Below, piece after piece: positions 25,419 through 33,086 of a stretch of 41,827 nucleotides of DNA. The position numbers were made by a program, and so were the translations under genes. The notes beneath the pieces were generated by a model. It was not told the origin of the DNA and searched no databases. It worked only from the letters and a program-made list of their open reading frames with translations. The number at the start of each line of letters is the position of its first letter. Position 1 is the stretch's first letter. Origin of the DNA: F1-60-MAGs149 sp032119475 (GTDB lineage Bacteria > Actinomycetota > Thermoleophilia > Gaiellales > F1-60-MAGs149); contig JAUMCA010000126.1 in assembly GCA_032119475.1 (NCBI GenBank), positions 1 through 41,827 of the forward strand, in the 5' to 3' direction.

Positions 25419-25498
25419 TGAATGAAAGGGGCCAGACCCCTTTCATTCACCGTCTTCATCGCCGTAGTGAATGAAAGGGGTCTGGCCCCTTTCATTCA
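25419..25498. repeat. Paired inverted copies (2 and 3) of the GGGGCCAGACCCC palindromic repeat
   Basis: Copy 2 (25419-25449) and copy 3 (25468-25498) are each a 13-bp stem around a 5-nt loop (CCAGA, then TCTGG). They are exact reverse complements of each other, separated by 18 nt, so they also form one large inverted repeat. Copy 3 contains the TGA stop of the minus-strand carboxylase alpha gene. The pair lies between two convergent genes and could terminate both. Confidence 0.88.
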
Positions 25499-27103
25499 GG
25501 CGGGGTCGATTACGGCGACGAGCGCGCCGGCGTCGACGAACGAGCCGGCGGCGACCGGCACGTCCGCGATGGTGCCGGCGAACGGCGCCTCGAGGCGGTG
25601 CTCCATCTTCATCGCCTCGAGCACCGCGATCAGGTCGCCCGCCGCCACGGTCGCGCCCGGGGCGACGGCCACCTCGAGCACCATGCCGGGCATCGGCGCG
25701 ATCAGCCGACCGTCGCTCGCGGCCACCCGCGACCGTTCGGGCGCCTGGGGAACCGGCAGGCGGCCCCCGGCGCGGCTGCCCGCGAGCCGCCAGGCGCCGG
25801 CGAACGGGCCCTGCGGGCGCGCACGCCGGCTGAGCGGCGGGTGCTCGTCGAGGAACGCGGTCGTGGCGGTGCCCGCGAGCACGTCGGGTTGGCGGACCAG
25901 CCAGCGCAGAAACGGCAGGTTCGTCTCCACGCCGTCCACGACCACCTCGTCGAGCGCCGCCGTCAGCCGCTCCAGCGCGCCGGCCCGGTCGTCGCCGTGC
26001 GCGATCAGCTTCGCGATCAGGGGGTCGTAGGCGCTCGGGATCGCGTCGCCCTCGGCCACGCCGGCGTCGCAGCGGATGCCGTCGGGGAGGCGCAGCCGTC
26101 GGACCGTGCCGGTGCGCGGGAGGAACCGCAGCGGATCCTCGGCGTAGAGGCGCAGCTCGATGGCGTGGCCGTGCGCGGTGGGTGACGCGGGAACGCGCCC
26201 GCCGTCGGCGATCCGGATCTGCTCGGCGACGAGGTCCACGCCGGTGACGAGCTCCGTCACCGGGTGCTCGACCTGGATGCGCGCGTTGAGCTCCAGGAAC
26301 CAGATGCCCCCGTCGGCGTCGACGAGGAACTCGGCGGTGCCGGCACCTGCGTAGTCGGCGGCCCGCGCGAACGCGATCGCCGCCTGCTCGAGCCGCGCGC
26401 GCAGCGCCGCGTCCACGATCGGGGAGGGTCCCTCCTCGAGCACCTTCTGGTGGCGCCGCTGGATCGAGCAGTCGCGCTCGCCGAGCGCGATGACGCCGCC
26501 GTGCGCGTCACCGAGGAGCTGCACCTCCACGTGGCGCGGGCGCTCGACCAGGCGCTCCGCGTAGACGCGTCCGTCGCCGAACGCCGCGGCGGCCTCGCGC
26601 TCGGCCGCCTCCCGCGCCGCGTCGAGCTGGCTGGCGTCGCGGACGACGCGCATGCCGCGCCCGCCGCCGCCGGCGGCGGCCTTGAGGAGCAGCGGATAGC
26701 CGACGTCGTCCGGATCGCCCTGGGGGAGCACCGGGACGCCCGCCGCTGCCGCGATCGCCTTCGCCTCGAGCTTGTCGCCTGCGCGGTCGATGACCGCCGG
26801 CGGCGGTCCGATCCAGCGGACGCCGGCCGCCTCGACCGCCCGCGCGGCGTCGCCGCGCTCGGCGAGGAACCCGTAGCCGGGGTGGACGGCGTCGGCCCCC
26901 GCCGCCGCGGCGGCCGCTGCGATCGCGTCGGCGTCGAGGTACGAGGCCACGTCGACCGTGCGGTCGCAGGCGCGCGTGTGGAACGCGCCGCGATCGTCGG
27001 GCGCCTGGACGGCGATCGCCTCGAGGCCCAGCGAGCGGCAGGTGCGCGCGATGCGCGCCGCGATCTCGCCGCGGTTGGCGATCAGGACGGAGCGGATCGC
27101 CAC
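25496..27103 (-). CDS. Acyl-CoA carboxylase alpha subunit (biotin carboxylase + biotin carrier)
   Basis: A 535-aa protein from GTG 27103 (ribosome site GAGGAG). The biotin carboxylase domain (1 to about 445) shows LIANRGEIAARIART, the Gly-rich ATP loop AAAGGGGRGMRVV, ERDCSIQRRHQKVLEEGPSP, and FLELNARIQVEHPVTE. The biotin carrier domain at the C-terminus has EAMKMEH with the biotin Lys near residue 499. It is shorter than typical 3-methylcrotonyl- or propionyl-CoA alpha chains (about 590-670 aa) and has almost no linker/BT domain between the two parts. Its start overlaps the enoyl-CoA hydratase gene by 22 nt. Probable partner: the carboxyltransferase at 27840. Confidence 0.9.
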   Translation of the reverse strand: MAIRSVLIANRGEIAARIARTCRSLGLEAIAVQAPDDRGAFHTRACDRTVDVASYLDADAIAAAAAAAGADAVHPGYGFLAERGDAARAVEAAGVRWIGPPPAVIDRAGDKLEAKAIAAAAGVPVLPQGDPDDVGYPLLLKAAAGGGGRGMRVVRDASQLDAAREAAEREAAAAFGDGRVYAERLVERPRHVEVQLLGDAHGGVIALGERDCSIQRRHQKVLEEGPSPIVDAALRARLEQAAIAFARAADYAGAGTAEFLVDADGGIWFLELNARIQVEHPVTELVTGVDLVAEQIRIADGGRVPASPTAHGHAIELRLYAEDPLRFLPRTGTVRRLRLPDGIRCDAGVAEGDAIPSAYDPLIAKLIAHGDDRAGALERLTAALDEVVVDGVETNLPFLRWLVRQPDVLAGTATTAFLDEHPPLSRRARPQGPFAGAWRLAGSRAGGRLPVPQAPERSRVAASDGRLIAPMPGMVLEVAVAPGATVAAGDLIAVLEAMKMEHRLEAPFAGTIADVPVAAGSFVDAGALVAVIDPA

Positions 27104-27837
27104 GGCGGCTCCTCGTCGGCGAGCAGGGCGCGGAGCCCCGCCTGCCCCTCGGCGGAGCTGCGCACGTCGGCGATGAGCTGCGCGAGGTCCTCCTCGGACG
27201 GCCGCTCGCGCAGCATCCGCTTGGCGATGCGCACGGCCTCCGGCCCGTTCGCGCACAGGAGCCCGGCGAGCCGGTCCGCCTCCGCCAGCGGGTCCTCGGC
27301 GATGCCGGCGACGAGCCCGATGCGGAGCGCCTCGTCGGCGTCGAAGCGCTCGGCCGTCAGCAGGTAGCGTCGCGCCGCGGTCGGGCCGATCCGGGCGGTC
27401 ACGTAGGGCGAGATCGTCGCCGGCACGAGCCCGATGCGGGTCTCGGTGAAGGCGAACCGCGTGCCGGGCGCGGCGATCGCGATGTCGCAGCAGGCGACGA
27501 GGCCGGCGCCGCCGGCGATCGCGTGGCCGTGGACGGCCGCGACGACCGGCGCGGGGCAGGCGTCGAGGGTGCGGAACAGCGTCGCCAGCCGCTGGCCCTC
27601 CGCGCGGTTGGCCTCGTGGTCGAGGTCAGCGCTCGCGCGCATCCAGTCGAGATCCGCGCCCGCGCTGAAGCTGGGCCCCTCGCCACGCAGGACGACGCAG
27701 CGCGCGTCGCCGACGTCTCGGACGGCCGCGGTCAGGTCCGCGATCATCCCAGCGTCGAACGCGTTGCGACGGTCCGGGCGCGTCAGCGTGACGCGCAGCA
27801 TCGGACCGTCGCGATGGGTGGAGACGGTCTCGCCCAT
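27082..27837 (-). CDS. Enoyl-CoA hydratase family protein (methylglutaconyl-CoA hydratase-like position)
   Basis: A 251-aa crotonase-fold protein, PSFSAGADLDWMR and AAVHGHAIAGGAGLVACCDI forming the oxyanion hole, then FTETRIGLVPATISPYV, in which the Glu of FTETRIG region fits the liuC/AUH type. It sits between the carboxyltransferase (2-nt gap upstream) and the carboxylase alpha gene (22-nt overlap downstream). The order beta, hydratase, alpha is that of the liuB-C-D leucine/isovalerate genes, in which this enzyme hydrates 3-methylglutaconyl-CoA. That assignment depends on the carboxylase being methylcrotonyl-CoA specific. Confidence 0.85.
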   Translation of the reverse strand: MGETVSTHRDGPMLRVTLTRPDRRNAFDAGMIADLTAAVRDVGDARCVVLRGEGPSFSAGADLDWMRASADLDHEANRAEGQRLATLFRTLDACPAPVVAAVHGHAIAGGAGLVACCDIAIAAPGTRFAFTETRIGLVPATISPYVTARIGPTAARRYLLTAERFDADEALRIGLVAGIAEDPLAEADRLAGLLCANGPEAVRIAKRMLRERPSEEDLAQLIADVRSSAEGQAGLRALLADEEPPWRSAPS

Positions 27838-27839
27838 CG

Positions 27840-29387
27840 CTACATCCGGAAGACGCCGAAGGAGGGGGCGGGAATCGGGTCCTGCGCGGCCGCCAGGCCC
27901 AGCGCCAGGACGCGGCGCGTGTCGCGCGGGTCGATCAGGCCGTCGTCCCACAGGCGGGCCGTCGCGAAGTAGGCGTCGCTCTCGGCCTCTAGCCGGTCCC
28001 GGGCCTCGGCCGCCGCGTCGCTGCCGACCTGCTCCAGCACGAGCGCGGCCTGCTCGGCGCCCATCACGCCCGTCCGCGCGTTCGGCCACGCCCACAGCTG
28101 ACGCGGCTGGAACGCGCGTCCGCACATGCCGTAGTTGCCGGCGCCGAACGAGCCGCCGATGACCACGGTGAACTTCGGCACCTGCGCGCACGACACCGCG
28201 GTGACGAGCTTGGCGCCGTCCTTGGCGATGCCGCCGTGCTCGGCCCGCGTGCCGACCATGAAGCCGGTGATGTTCTGCAGGAAGACGAGCGGGATCCGCC
28301 GCTGGCAGGCCAGTTCCACGAAGTGCGCGCCCTTCAACGCCGACGCCGACACGAGCACGCCGTGGTTGGCCAGGATCGCGACGGGCTGCCCCTCGATCTC
28401 CGCGAAGCCGCACACCAGCGTCTCGCCGTACTCGGCCTTGAACTCGTGGAAGCGGCTGCCGTCGACGATGCGGCCGATGACCTCGCGCACGTCGTACGGC
28501 TGGCGGTAGTCGACCGGCACGACGCCGAGCAGGTCCTCGGGGTCGTGGAGCGGCGCATCGCCCCCGACGGGTGCCGGGCGGGCGGGCGGCAGCGTCGCCA
28601 CGATCTCCCGGACGATCGCGAGGGCGTGCTCGTCGTCCGCGGCCTCGTGGTCGGCGACGCCGGAGATGCGCGCGTGCACCGCGGCGCCGCCGAGGTCCTC
28701 CGCGGTCACCTCCTCGCCGGTGGCGGCCTTCACGAGCGGCGGGCCGCCGAGGAAGATCGTCCCGGTGCCGCGGACGATCACCGTCTCGTCGCTCATCGCC
28801 GGCACGTACGCGCCGCCGGCCGTGCACGATCCCATCACGGCGGCCACCTGCGCGATCCCGGCCTGCGACATGCGCGCCTGGTTGTAGAAGATCCGGCCGA
28901 AGTGATCGCGGTCGGGGAACACGTCCGCCTGCATCGGCAGGTAGGCGCCGCCGGAGTCGACGAGGTACACGCAGGGCAGGTGGTTCTCGAGCGCGACCTC
29001 CTGCGCCCGCAGGTGCTTCTTCACGGTCAGCGGGTAGTACGTGCCGCCCTTGACGGTCGCGTCGTTGGCCACGATCACCACCGGCCGGCCCTGCACCGCG
29101 CCGATGCCCGTGACGATCCCCGCCGCCGGGACGACGCCGTCGTACATCTCCCACGCCGCGAGGGCGCCGAGCTCCAGGAACGCGCCGTCGGGATCGACGA
29201 GCCGGTCGATGCGCTCGCGGGCGAGGAGCTTGCCGCGACCGCGATGCCGCTCGCGGGACGCCTCGCTGCCGCCGACGGCGATGGCCTGCCGGCGCTCGAC
29301 CAGCTGGGCGACGAGGGCGTCCATGGCGCGGGCGCGATCCGCGAACTGCGGGTCCGCGCGGTCGACGTGGGTGGGCAGGATTCCCAT
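27840..29387 (-). CDS. Acyl-CoA carboxylase beta subunit (carboxyltransferase), methylcrotonyl-CoA type
   Basis: A 515-aa protein. It has the long conserved block ANDATVKGGTYYPLTVKKHL, then YLVDSGGAYLPMQ, FPDRDHFGRIFYNQARMS, VMGSCTAGGAYVPAMSDE and IFLGGPPLVKAATGEEV. In the C-domain, QNITGFMVGT and IGGSFGAGNYGMCGRAFQPR match the 3-methylcrotonyl-CoA carboxylase beta family more than propionyl-CoA carboxylase. It transfers carboxyl from carboxybiotin to an enoyl-CoA. It is the first gene of the operon. No ribosome site is seen; TACGCT ends 8 nt before the ATG. Confidence 0.9.
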   Translation of the reverse strand: MGILPTHVDRADPQFADRARAMDALVAQLVERRQAIAVGGSEASRERHRGRGKLLARERIDRLVDPDGAFLELGALAAWEMYDGVVPAAGIVTGIGAVQGRPVVIVANDATVKGGTYYPLTVKKHLRAQEVALENHLPCVYLVDSGGAYLPMQADVFPDRDHFGRIFYNQARMSQAGIAQVAAVMGSCTAGGAYVPAMSDETVIVRGTGTIFLGGPPLVKAATGEEVTAEDLGGAAVHARISGVADHEAADDEHALAIVREIVATLPPARPAPVGGDAPLHDPEDLLGVVPVDYRQPYDVREVIGRIVDGSRFHEFKAEYGETLVCGFAEIEGQPVAILANHGVLVSASALKGAHFVELACQRRIPLVFLQNITGFMVGTRAEHGGIAKDGAKLVTAVSCAQVPKFTVVIGGSFGAGNYGMCGRAFQPRQLWAWPNARTGVMGAEQAALVLEQVGSDAAAEARDRLEAESDAYFATARLWDDGLIDPRDTRRVLALGLAAAQDPIPAPSFGVFRM

Positions 29388-29395
29388 CGGCCGGA

Positions 29396-29401
29396 AGCGT
29401 A
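29396..29401 (-). promoter_or_regulatory. Candidate -10 (TACGCT) for a near-leaderless transcript of the carboxylase operon
   Basis: Minus-strand TACGCT ends 8 nt before the ATG at 29387; no ribosome-binding site is present. Confidence 0.38.
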
Positions 29402-29434
29402 CTGCGGGCCCCGTGCCCGGGCGCGACGACCCGG

Positions 29435-29440
29435 TAGCCT
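29435..29440 (+). promoter_or_regulatory. Candidate -10 (TAGCCT) for a leaderless transcript
   Basis: TAGCCT ends 7 nt before the GTG at 29448. The intervening bases are TCCCCCC, so no ribosome-binding site is possible. Confidence 0.45.
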
Positions 29441-29447
29441 TCCCCCC

Positions 29448-30791
29448 GTGGACGAGACCTGCGAGATCGTCGTCGTCGGCGCCGGGATCGCCGGCCTCAG
29501 CGCGGCGTGGGAGCTGCGCGACCGCGAGGTGGTCGTCCTCGAGGCGTCGGAGCGGCCGGGCGGCCGCATCATGTCCGTGCCGCGCGGCGACCACTGGCTC
29601 AACCTGGGCGCGCACGTGTTCGCCGGCGAGGACTCCGGCGTCGGCCGCCTCGTCGCCGAGAGCGGGGTGCGGGCCTCGACGATCCCCGGCGTGCTCACCG
29701 CCGTGTCGTACCGCGGCACGCTCCTGACGGGCGGGCGCGTCGAGCTGTACCCGTTCCGACTGCCGATCTCGCTGCGCGGCAAGATGGACTTCGTCCGCGT
29801 CGGGATGCGACTCAAGCGCCGTGTCGGCGAGTACGCGCAGGTCGTGCAGCCGCGGGCGGGCGAGTCGCTGCCGGAGCGCCAGGAGCGCGTCCTCGCGTTC
29901 ATGGACGACCGCTCGGCGATGGACGCGCTCGGCCCGATGTCCCCGGAGGTCGACGCCTTCTTCCGCTGCACGCTGACGCGCGGCACCGGCGAGCCCGAGG
30001 AGATCGCCGCGGGCTACGGCATCGGCTACTTCCACATGGTCTGGGACAAGACCGGCGGCATGGGGCGCAACATCGTCGGCGGCACCCAGACCCTGATGGA
30101 CGCGCTCGCCGCCCCGCACGGCGACCGCGCCCGCTACGGCGCCCGGGTCACGCGCATCGCCCAGGACGCCGACGGCGTCACCGTCGTGTACCGCCAGGGC
30201 GACGCCGAGCGCACGCTGCGGGCGCGGTCCGCCGTCGTGGCCACGCAGGCCTTCGCGACGCGCGAGATCGTGGAGGGCCTGCCGCCGGACATGGCGGCCG
30301 CGATGCGCGAGCTCCGCTACGGGCCGAACGTCTGCGCGGCGTTCCTCACCGACGAGGAGGGGCCGCAGCGGTGGGACGACGTCTACGCGATCGCGACCCC
30401 GGAGCGCTCGATCACGATGCTGTTCAACATGGACAACGTCTCGCGGGCGGTCGGCGCGCCCCGTGCGAAGGGCACGAGCTTCATGGTCTACGCCGTCGCC
30501 GACCTCGGCCGGCGCGCGCTCGAGATGGAGGGCGAGGCCGTGCTCGACGCGTACCAGCGCGACCTCGAGGAGGTGCTGCCCGAGGTGCGCGGTCGCGTCG
30601 TCGAGCGGGTGCTCCGCAAGGTCGAGGGCGGGCTGCCGTTCCCGCACGTCGGGCGCGGCCGGCTCCAGTCGGCGCTGACCCAGCCGCTCGGCCGCATCCA
30701 CCTCGCCGGCGACTACCTCGGCTCCTGGTACGCGGAGACCGCGGCCCTGACCGGTCGCTGGGCGGCCGAGCGCGCCGGAGCGCAGCGGTGA
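29448..30791 (+). CDS. FAD-dependent amine-oxidase/protoporphyrinogen-oxidase-like protein (copy 1)
   Basis: A 447-aa protein, GTG start. The FAD fold EIVVVGAGIAGLSAAWELRD, then EASERPGGRI and LNLGAHVF, places it in the flavin amine oxidase/HemY-like superfamily. The C-terminal FAD-contact region is IHLAGDYLGSWYAETAALTG. It is closely similar along its whole length to the gene at 31745; long shared blocks include FMDDRS, EVDAFFRCTLTRGTGEPE and AAFLTDEEGPQRWD. The two copies flank a homocysteine methyltransferase gene, whose start overlaps this stop (GTGA, 30788-30791). The substrate is unknown; protoporphyrinogen or an amine are only family possibilities. Confidence 0.85.
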   Translation: MDETCEIVVVGAGIAGLSAAWELRDREVVVLEASERPGGRIMSVPRGDHWLNLGAHVFAGEDSGVGRLVAESGVRASTIPGVLTAVSYRGTLLTGGRVELYPFRLPISLRGKMDFVRVGMRLKRRVGEYAQVVQPRAGESLPERQERVLAFMDDRSAMDALGPMSPEVDAFFRCTLTRGTGEPEEIAAGYGIGYFHMVWDKTGGMGRNIVGGTQTLMDALAAPHGDRARYGARVTRIAQDADGVTVVYRQGDAERTLRARSAVVATQAFATREIVEGLPPDMAAAMRELRYGPNVCAAFLTDEEGPQRWDDVYAIATPERSITMLFNMDNVSRAVGAPRAKGTSFMVYAVADLGRRALEMEGEAVLDAYQRDLEEVLPEVRGRVVERVLRKVEGGLPFPHVGRGRLQSALTQPLGRIHLAGDYLGSWYAETAALTGRWAAERAGAQR

Positions 30792-31717
30792 GCGGTCTGG
30801 CCACGCTGCTCGCCGGCGGTCCGGCGGCGATCGACGGGGGCTTCGCGACCGAGCTCGAGGCGATGGGCCACGACCTGTCGGACGACCTCTGGTCGGCGCG
30901 GCTCCTCCGCGACGGCCCCGACGCCGTCGAGGCCGTGCACCTCGCGTACCTCCGCGCCGGTGCGCGGGTCGTGATCACGGCGTCGTACCAGGCGAGCGCC
31001 GAGTCGTTCGCGACCGCGGGCATCCCGGCGACCGAGGCGGACGGCCTGCTCGCCGCGAGCGTCACGCTCGCGCAGGCGGCACGTGCCGCGTGCGCGGCGG
31101 AGCGGCCCGAGGCGCTCACCGCGCTCGTCGCGGCGTCGCTCGGTCCGTACGGCGCGATGCTCGCGGAGGGGCAGGAGTACACCGGCGACTACGGCGGCGC
31201 CGGGCGCGCCGAGATCGAGCGCTTCCACCGGCCGCGGGTCGCCGCCCTGCTCGGCGCGGCGCCCGACCTGCTGGCGTGGGAGACGATCCCGCACGTGGCC
31301 GAGGCCGAGGCGATCGCCGATCTGCAGGCGGCGTTCGACGGCCCGGACGCCTGGGTCTCGTTCCAGTGCCGCGACGGCGGCCGGATCGCCGACGGCACGC
31401 CGATCGAGGACGCCGTCGCGCGCGTCGCGACCGCCCCGGGCGTCCGCGCGGTCGGCTGCAACTGCACGGCGCCCGAGCACGTGCTCGAGGTGATCTCCCG
31501 TGTGCGCTCAGCCGCGCCGGACCTCGCCGTGGTGGTCTACCCGAACGACGGCCGCGTGTGGGACGGCGCCGCGCGCGCCTGGGCGACCGGCGGCGCCGGG
31601 GGCTTCCCGGCCGAGACGGTGCGCGCGTGGGCGGCCGCGGGGGCGACGCTGATCGGCGGCTGCTGCGGCGTCACGCCCGACGGCGTGCGCGGCATCGCCG
31701 ACGCGCTCGCCGGCTGA
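30788..31717 (+). CDS. mmuM: Homocysteine S-methyltransferase (MmuM-like)
   Basis: A 309-aa protein of the zinc-dependent homocysteine methyltransferase family. It has AIDGGFATELEAMGHDL at the N-terminus, VITASYQAS, LGPYGAMLAEGQEYTGDYG and WETIPHVAEAEAI. The zinc Cys ligands lie in VGCNCTAPEH and in IGGCCGVTPD at the C-terminus. It transfers a methyl group from S-methylmethionine or S-adenosylmethionine to homocysteine. Its GTG start is inside the stop of the preceding FAD-oxidoreductase gene, so it is translationally coupled to an apparently unrelated enzyme. Confidence 0.9.
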   Translation: MSGLATLLAGGPAAIDGGFATELEAMGHDLSDDLWSARLLRDGPDAVEAVHLAYLRAGARVVITASYQASAESFATAGIPATEADGLLAASVTLAQAARAACAAERPEALTALVAASLGPYGAMLAEGQEYTGDYGGAGRAEIERFHRPRVAALLGAAPDLLAWETIPHVAEAEAIADLQAAFDGPDAWVSFQCRDGGRIADGTPIEDAVARVATAPGVRAVGCNCTAPEHVLEVISRVRSAAPDLAVVVYPNDGRVWDGAARAWATGGAGGFPAETVRAWAAAGATLIGGCCGVTPDGVRGIADALAG

Positions 31718-31732
31718 CGCGCGCCACACGAC

Positions 31733-31738
31733 TACGCT
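31733..31738 (+). promoter_or_regulatory. Candidate -10 (TACGCT) for a leaderless transcript
   Basis: TACGCT ends 6 nt before the ATG at 31745, in a 27-nt gap after the methyltransferase gene. It could give the second oxidoreductase its own leaderless mRNA. Confidence 0.4.
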
Positions 31739-31744
31739 GCCTCC

Positions 31745-33079
31745 ATGGGCACCTACGACCACGACGTCATCATCGTGGGGGCCGGCATCGCCGGCCTCGC
31801 GGCGGCGTGGGACCTGCGCGACCGGGACGTGGTCGTCCTCGAGCGGGCGGGACGCGTCGGTGGCCGCATCCGCTCCGAGGCGCGCGGCGACCTGTGGCTC
31901 AACCTCGGGGCGCACGTGTACGCGGACGACGACTCGGCCGCCGGGACCCTGATGCTCGAGGCGGGCGCCGCACCACGCGACATCCCCGGCGTCCTCACGG
32001 CGGTCTCGTACCAGGGCCGGCTCGTCGCCGACGGGCCGCTCGAGCTCTACCCCTTCAAGCTGCCGATCTCGCTGCGGGGGCGCGCCGCCTTCGTCCGCAC
32101 CGGGTTGCGGCTGCGCCGCCTCGTCGCCGAGTACGGCGCGATGGCGGTGCCGCGGCCCGGCGAGACGCCGGCCGAGCGCCAGCAGCGGATGCTCGACTTC
32201 ATGGACGACCGCTCGTTCACCGAGGCCCTCGGCGTGCTGCACCCCGAGGTCGACGCGTTCTTCCGCTGCACCCTCACGCGTGGCACCGGGGAGCCGGAGC
32301 AGATCGCCGCCGGCTACGGCGTGGGCTACTTCCACCTCGCCTGGAACCAGGAGGACGGCCTGGGCCGCAACATCGTCGGCGGGCCCCAGACGCTGATCGA
32401 CGCGCTCGCGGCACCGCACGGCGACCGCATCCGCCTGGGCGCGGTCGTGACGCGCGTGGCGCAGGACGGGGACGGCGTCAGCGTCGACGTCGACGAGGAC
32501 GGCGCACGACGGACGCTGCGGGCACGGGCGGCGATCGTGTCGACGCCGTCGCACGTCACCGCCGAGCTCGTCCAGGGCATCCCCGCCGCGACCGACGCCG
32601 CGCTGCGCGCCGTCACCTACGGCCCGATGATCTCCGCCGCGTTCCTGACCGACGAGGAGGGCCCGCAGCGCTGGGACGGCATCTACGCCGTCGCCACCCC
32701 CGGACGGGCGACGTCGATGCTGTTCAACATGGGGAACGTCCTGATGCCGCAGCGGCCGCGCGGCTCGAGCTTCATGACGTACTCCTCGGCGAACCTCGCG
32801 CGGCGGATCATGGGCGAGTCCGACGAGACGATCCTCGACCGCTACCAGTCGGAGCTGGAGGGCGTCTTCCCGGAGCTCCGCGGCCACGTCGTCGAGCGCC
32901 TGCTCCATCGCGTGGACCCGGGCATCCCGTACCCGTTCGTCGGGCGCAGCCGCATCCAGCCGGCGCTGCTCGCCCCGCTCGGCCGCGTGCACCTCTGCGG
33001 CGACTACCTCGGCACGTGGTACGCCGAGACGTCCGTCTGGACGGGCCGCGCCGCTGCGGCGGCGGCGCGGATGCGCTAG
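31745..33079 (+). CDS. FAD-dependent amine-oxidase/protoporphyrinogen-oxidase-like protein (copy 2)
   Basis: A 444-aa protein and close paralogue of the 29448 gene: VIIVGAGIAGLAAAWDLRD, GRVGGRI, LNLGAHVY, EVDAFFRCTLTRGTGEPE, AAFLTDEEGPQRWDG, and VHLCGDYLGTWYAETSVWTG at the C-terminus. The two have no gaps in most blocks, so a duplication is likely. Divergence is highest in the middle, where the substrate-binding part of these enzymes lies, which would suit different substrates. The function is unknown. Confidence 0.85.
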   Translation: MGTYDHDVIIVGAGIAGLAAAWDLRDRDVVVLERAGRVGGRIRSEARGDLWLNLGAHVYADDDSAAGTLMLEAGAAPRDIPGVLTAVSYQGRLVADGPLELYPFKLPISLRGRAAFVRTGLRLRRLVAEYGAMAVPRPGETPAERQQRMLDFMDDRSFTEALGVLHPEVDAFFRCTLTRGTGEPEQIAAGYGVGYFHLAWNQEDGLGRNIVGGPQTLIDALAAPHGDRIRLGAVVTRVAQDGDGVSVDVDEDGARRTLRARAAIVSTPSHVTAELVQGIPAATDAALRAVTYGPMISAAFLTDEEGPQRWDGIYAVATPGRATSMLFNMGNVLMPQRPRGSSFMTYSSANLARRIMGESDETILDRYQSELEGVFPELRGHVVERLLHRVDPGIPYPFVGRSRIQPALLAPLGRVHLCGDYLGTWYAETSVWTGRAAAAAARMR

Positions 33080-33086
33080 CGGGCGC

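Noticed and set aside
25413..25500. Possible CRISPR-like or attachment-site repeat
   Set aside because: The repeated units are inverted hairpins with only two copies and no spacers of constant length; there are no cas genes or integrase.
24279..29387. Complete leucine-degradation (liu) cluster
   Set aside because: The carboxylase and hydratase order fits, but the acyl-CoA dehydrogenase has the SCAD-type catalytic Glu rather than the isovaleryl type and lies on the opposite strand; no hydroxymethylglutaryl-CoA lyase is present.
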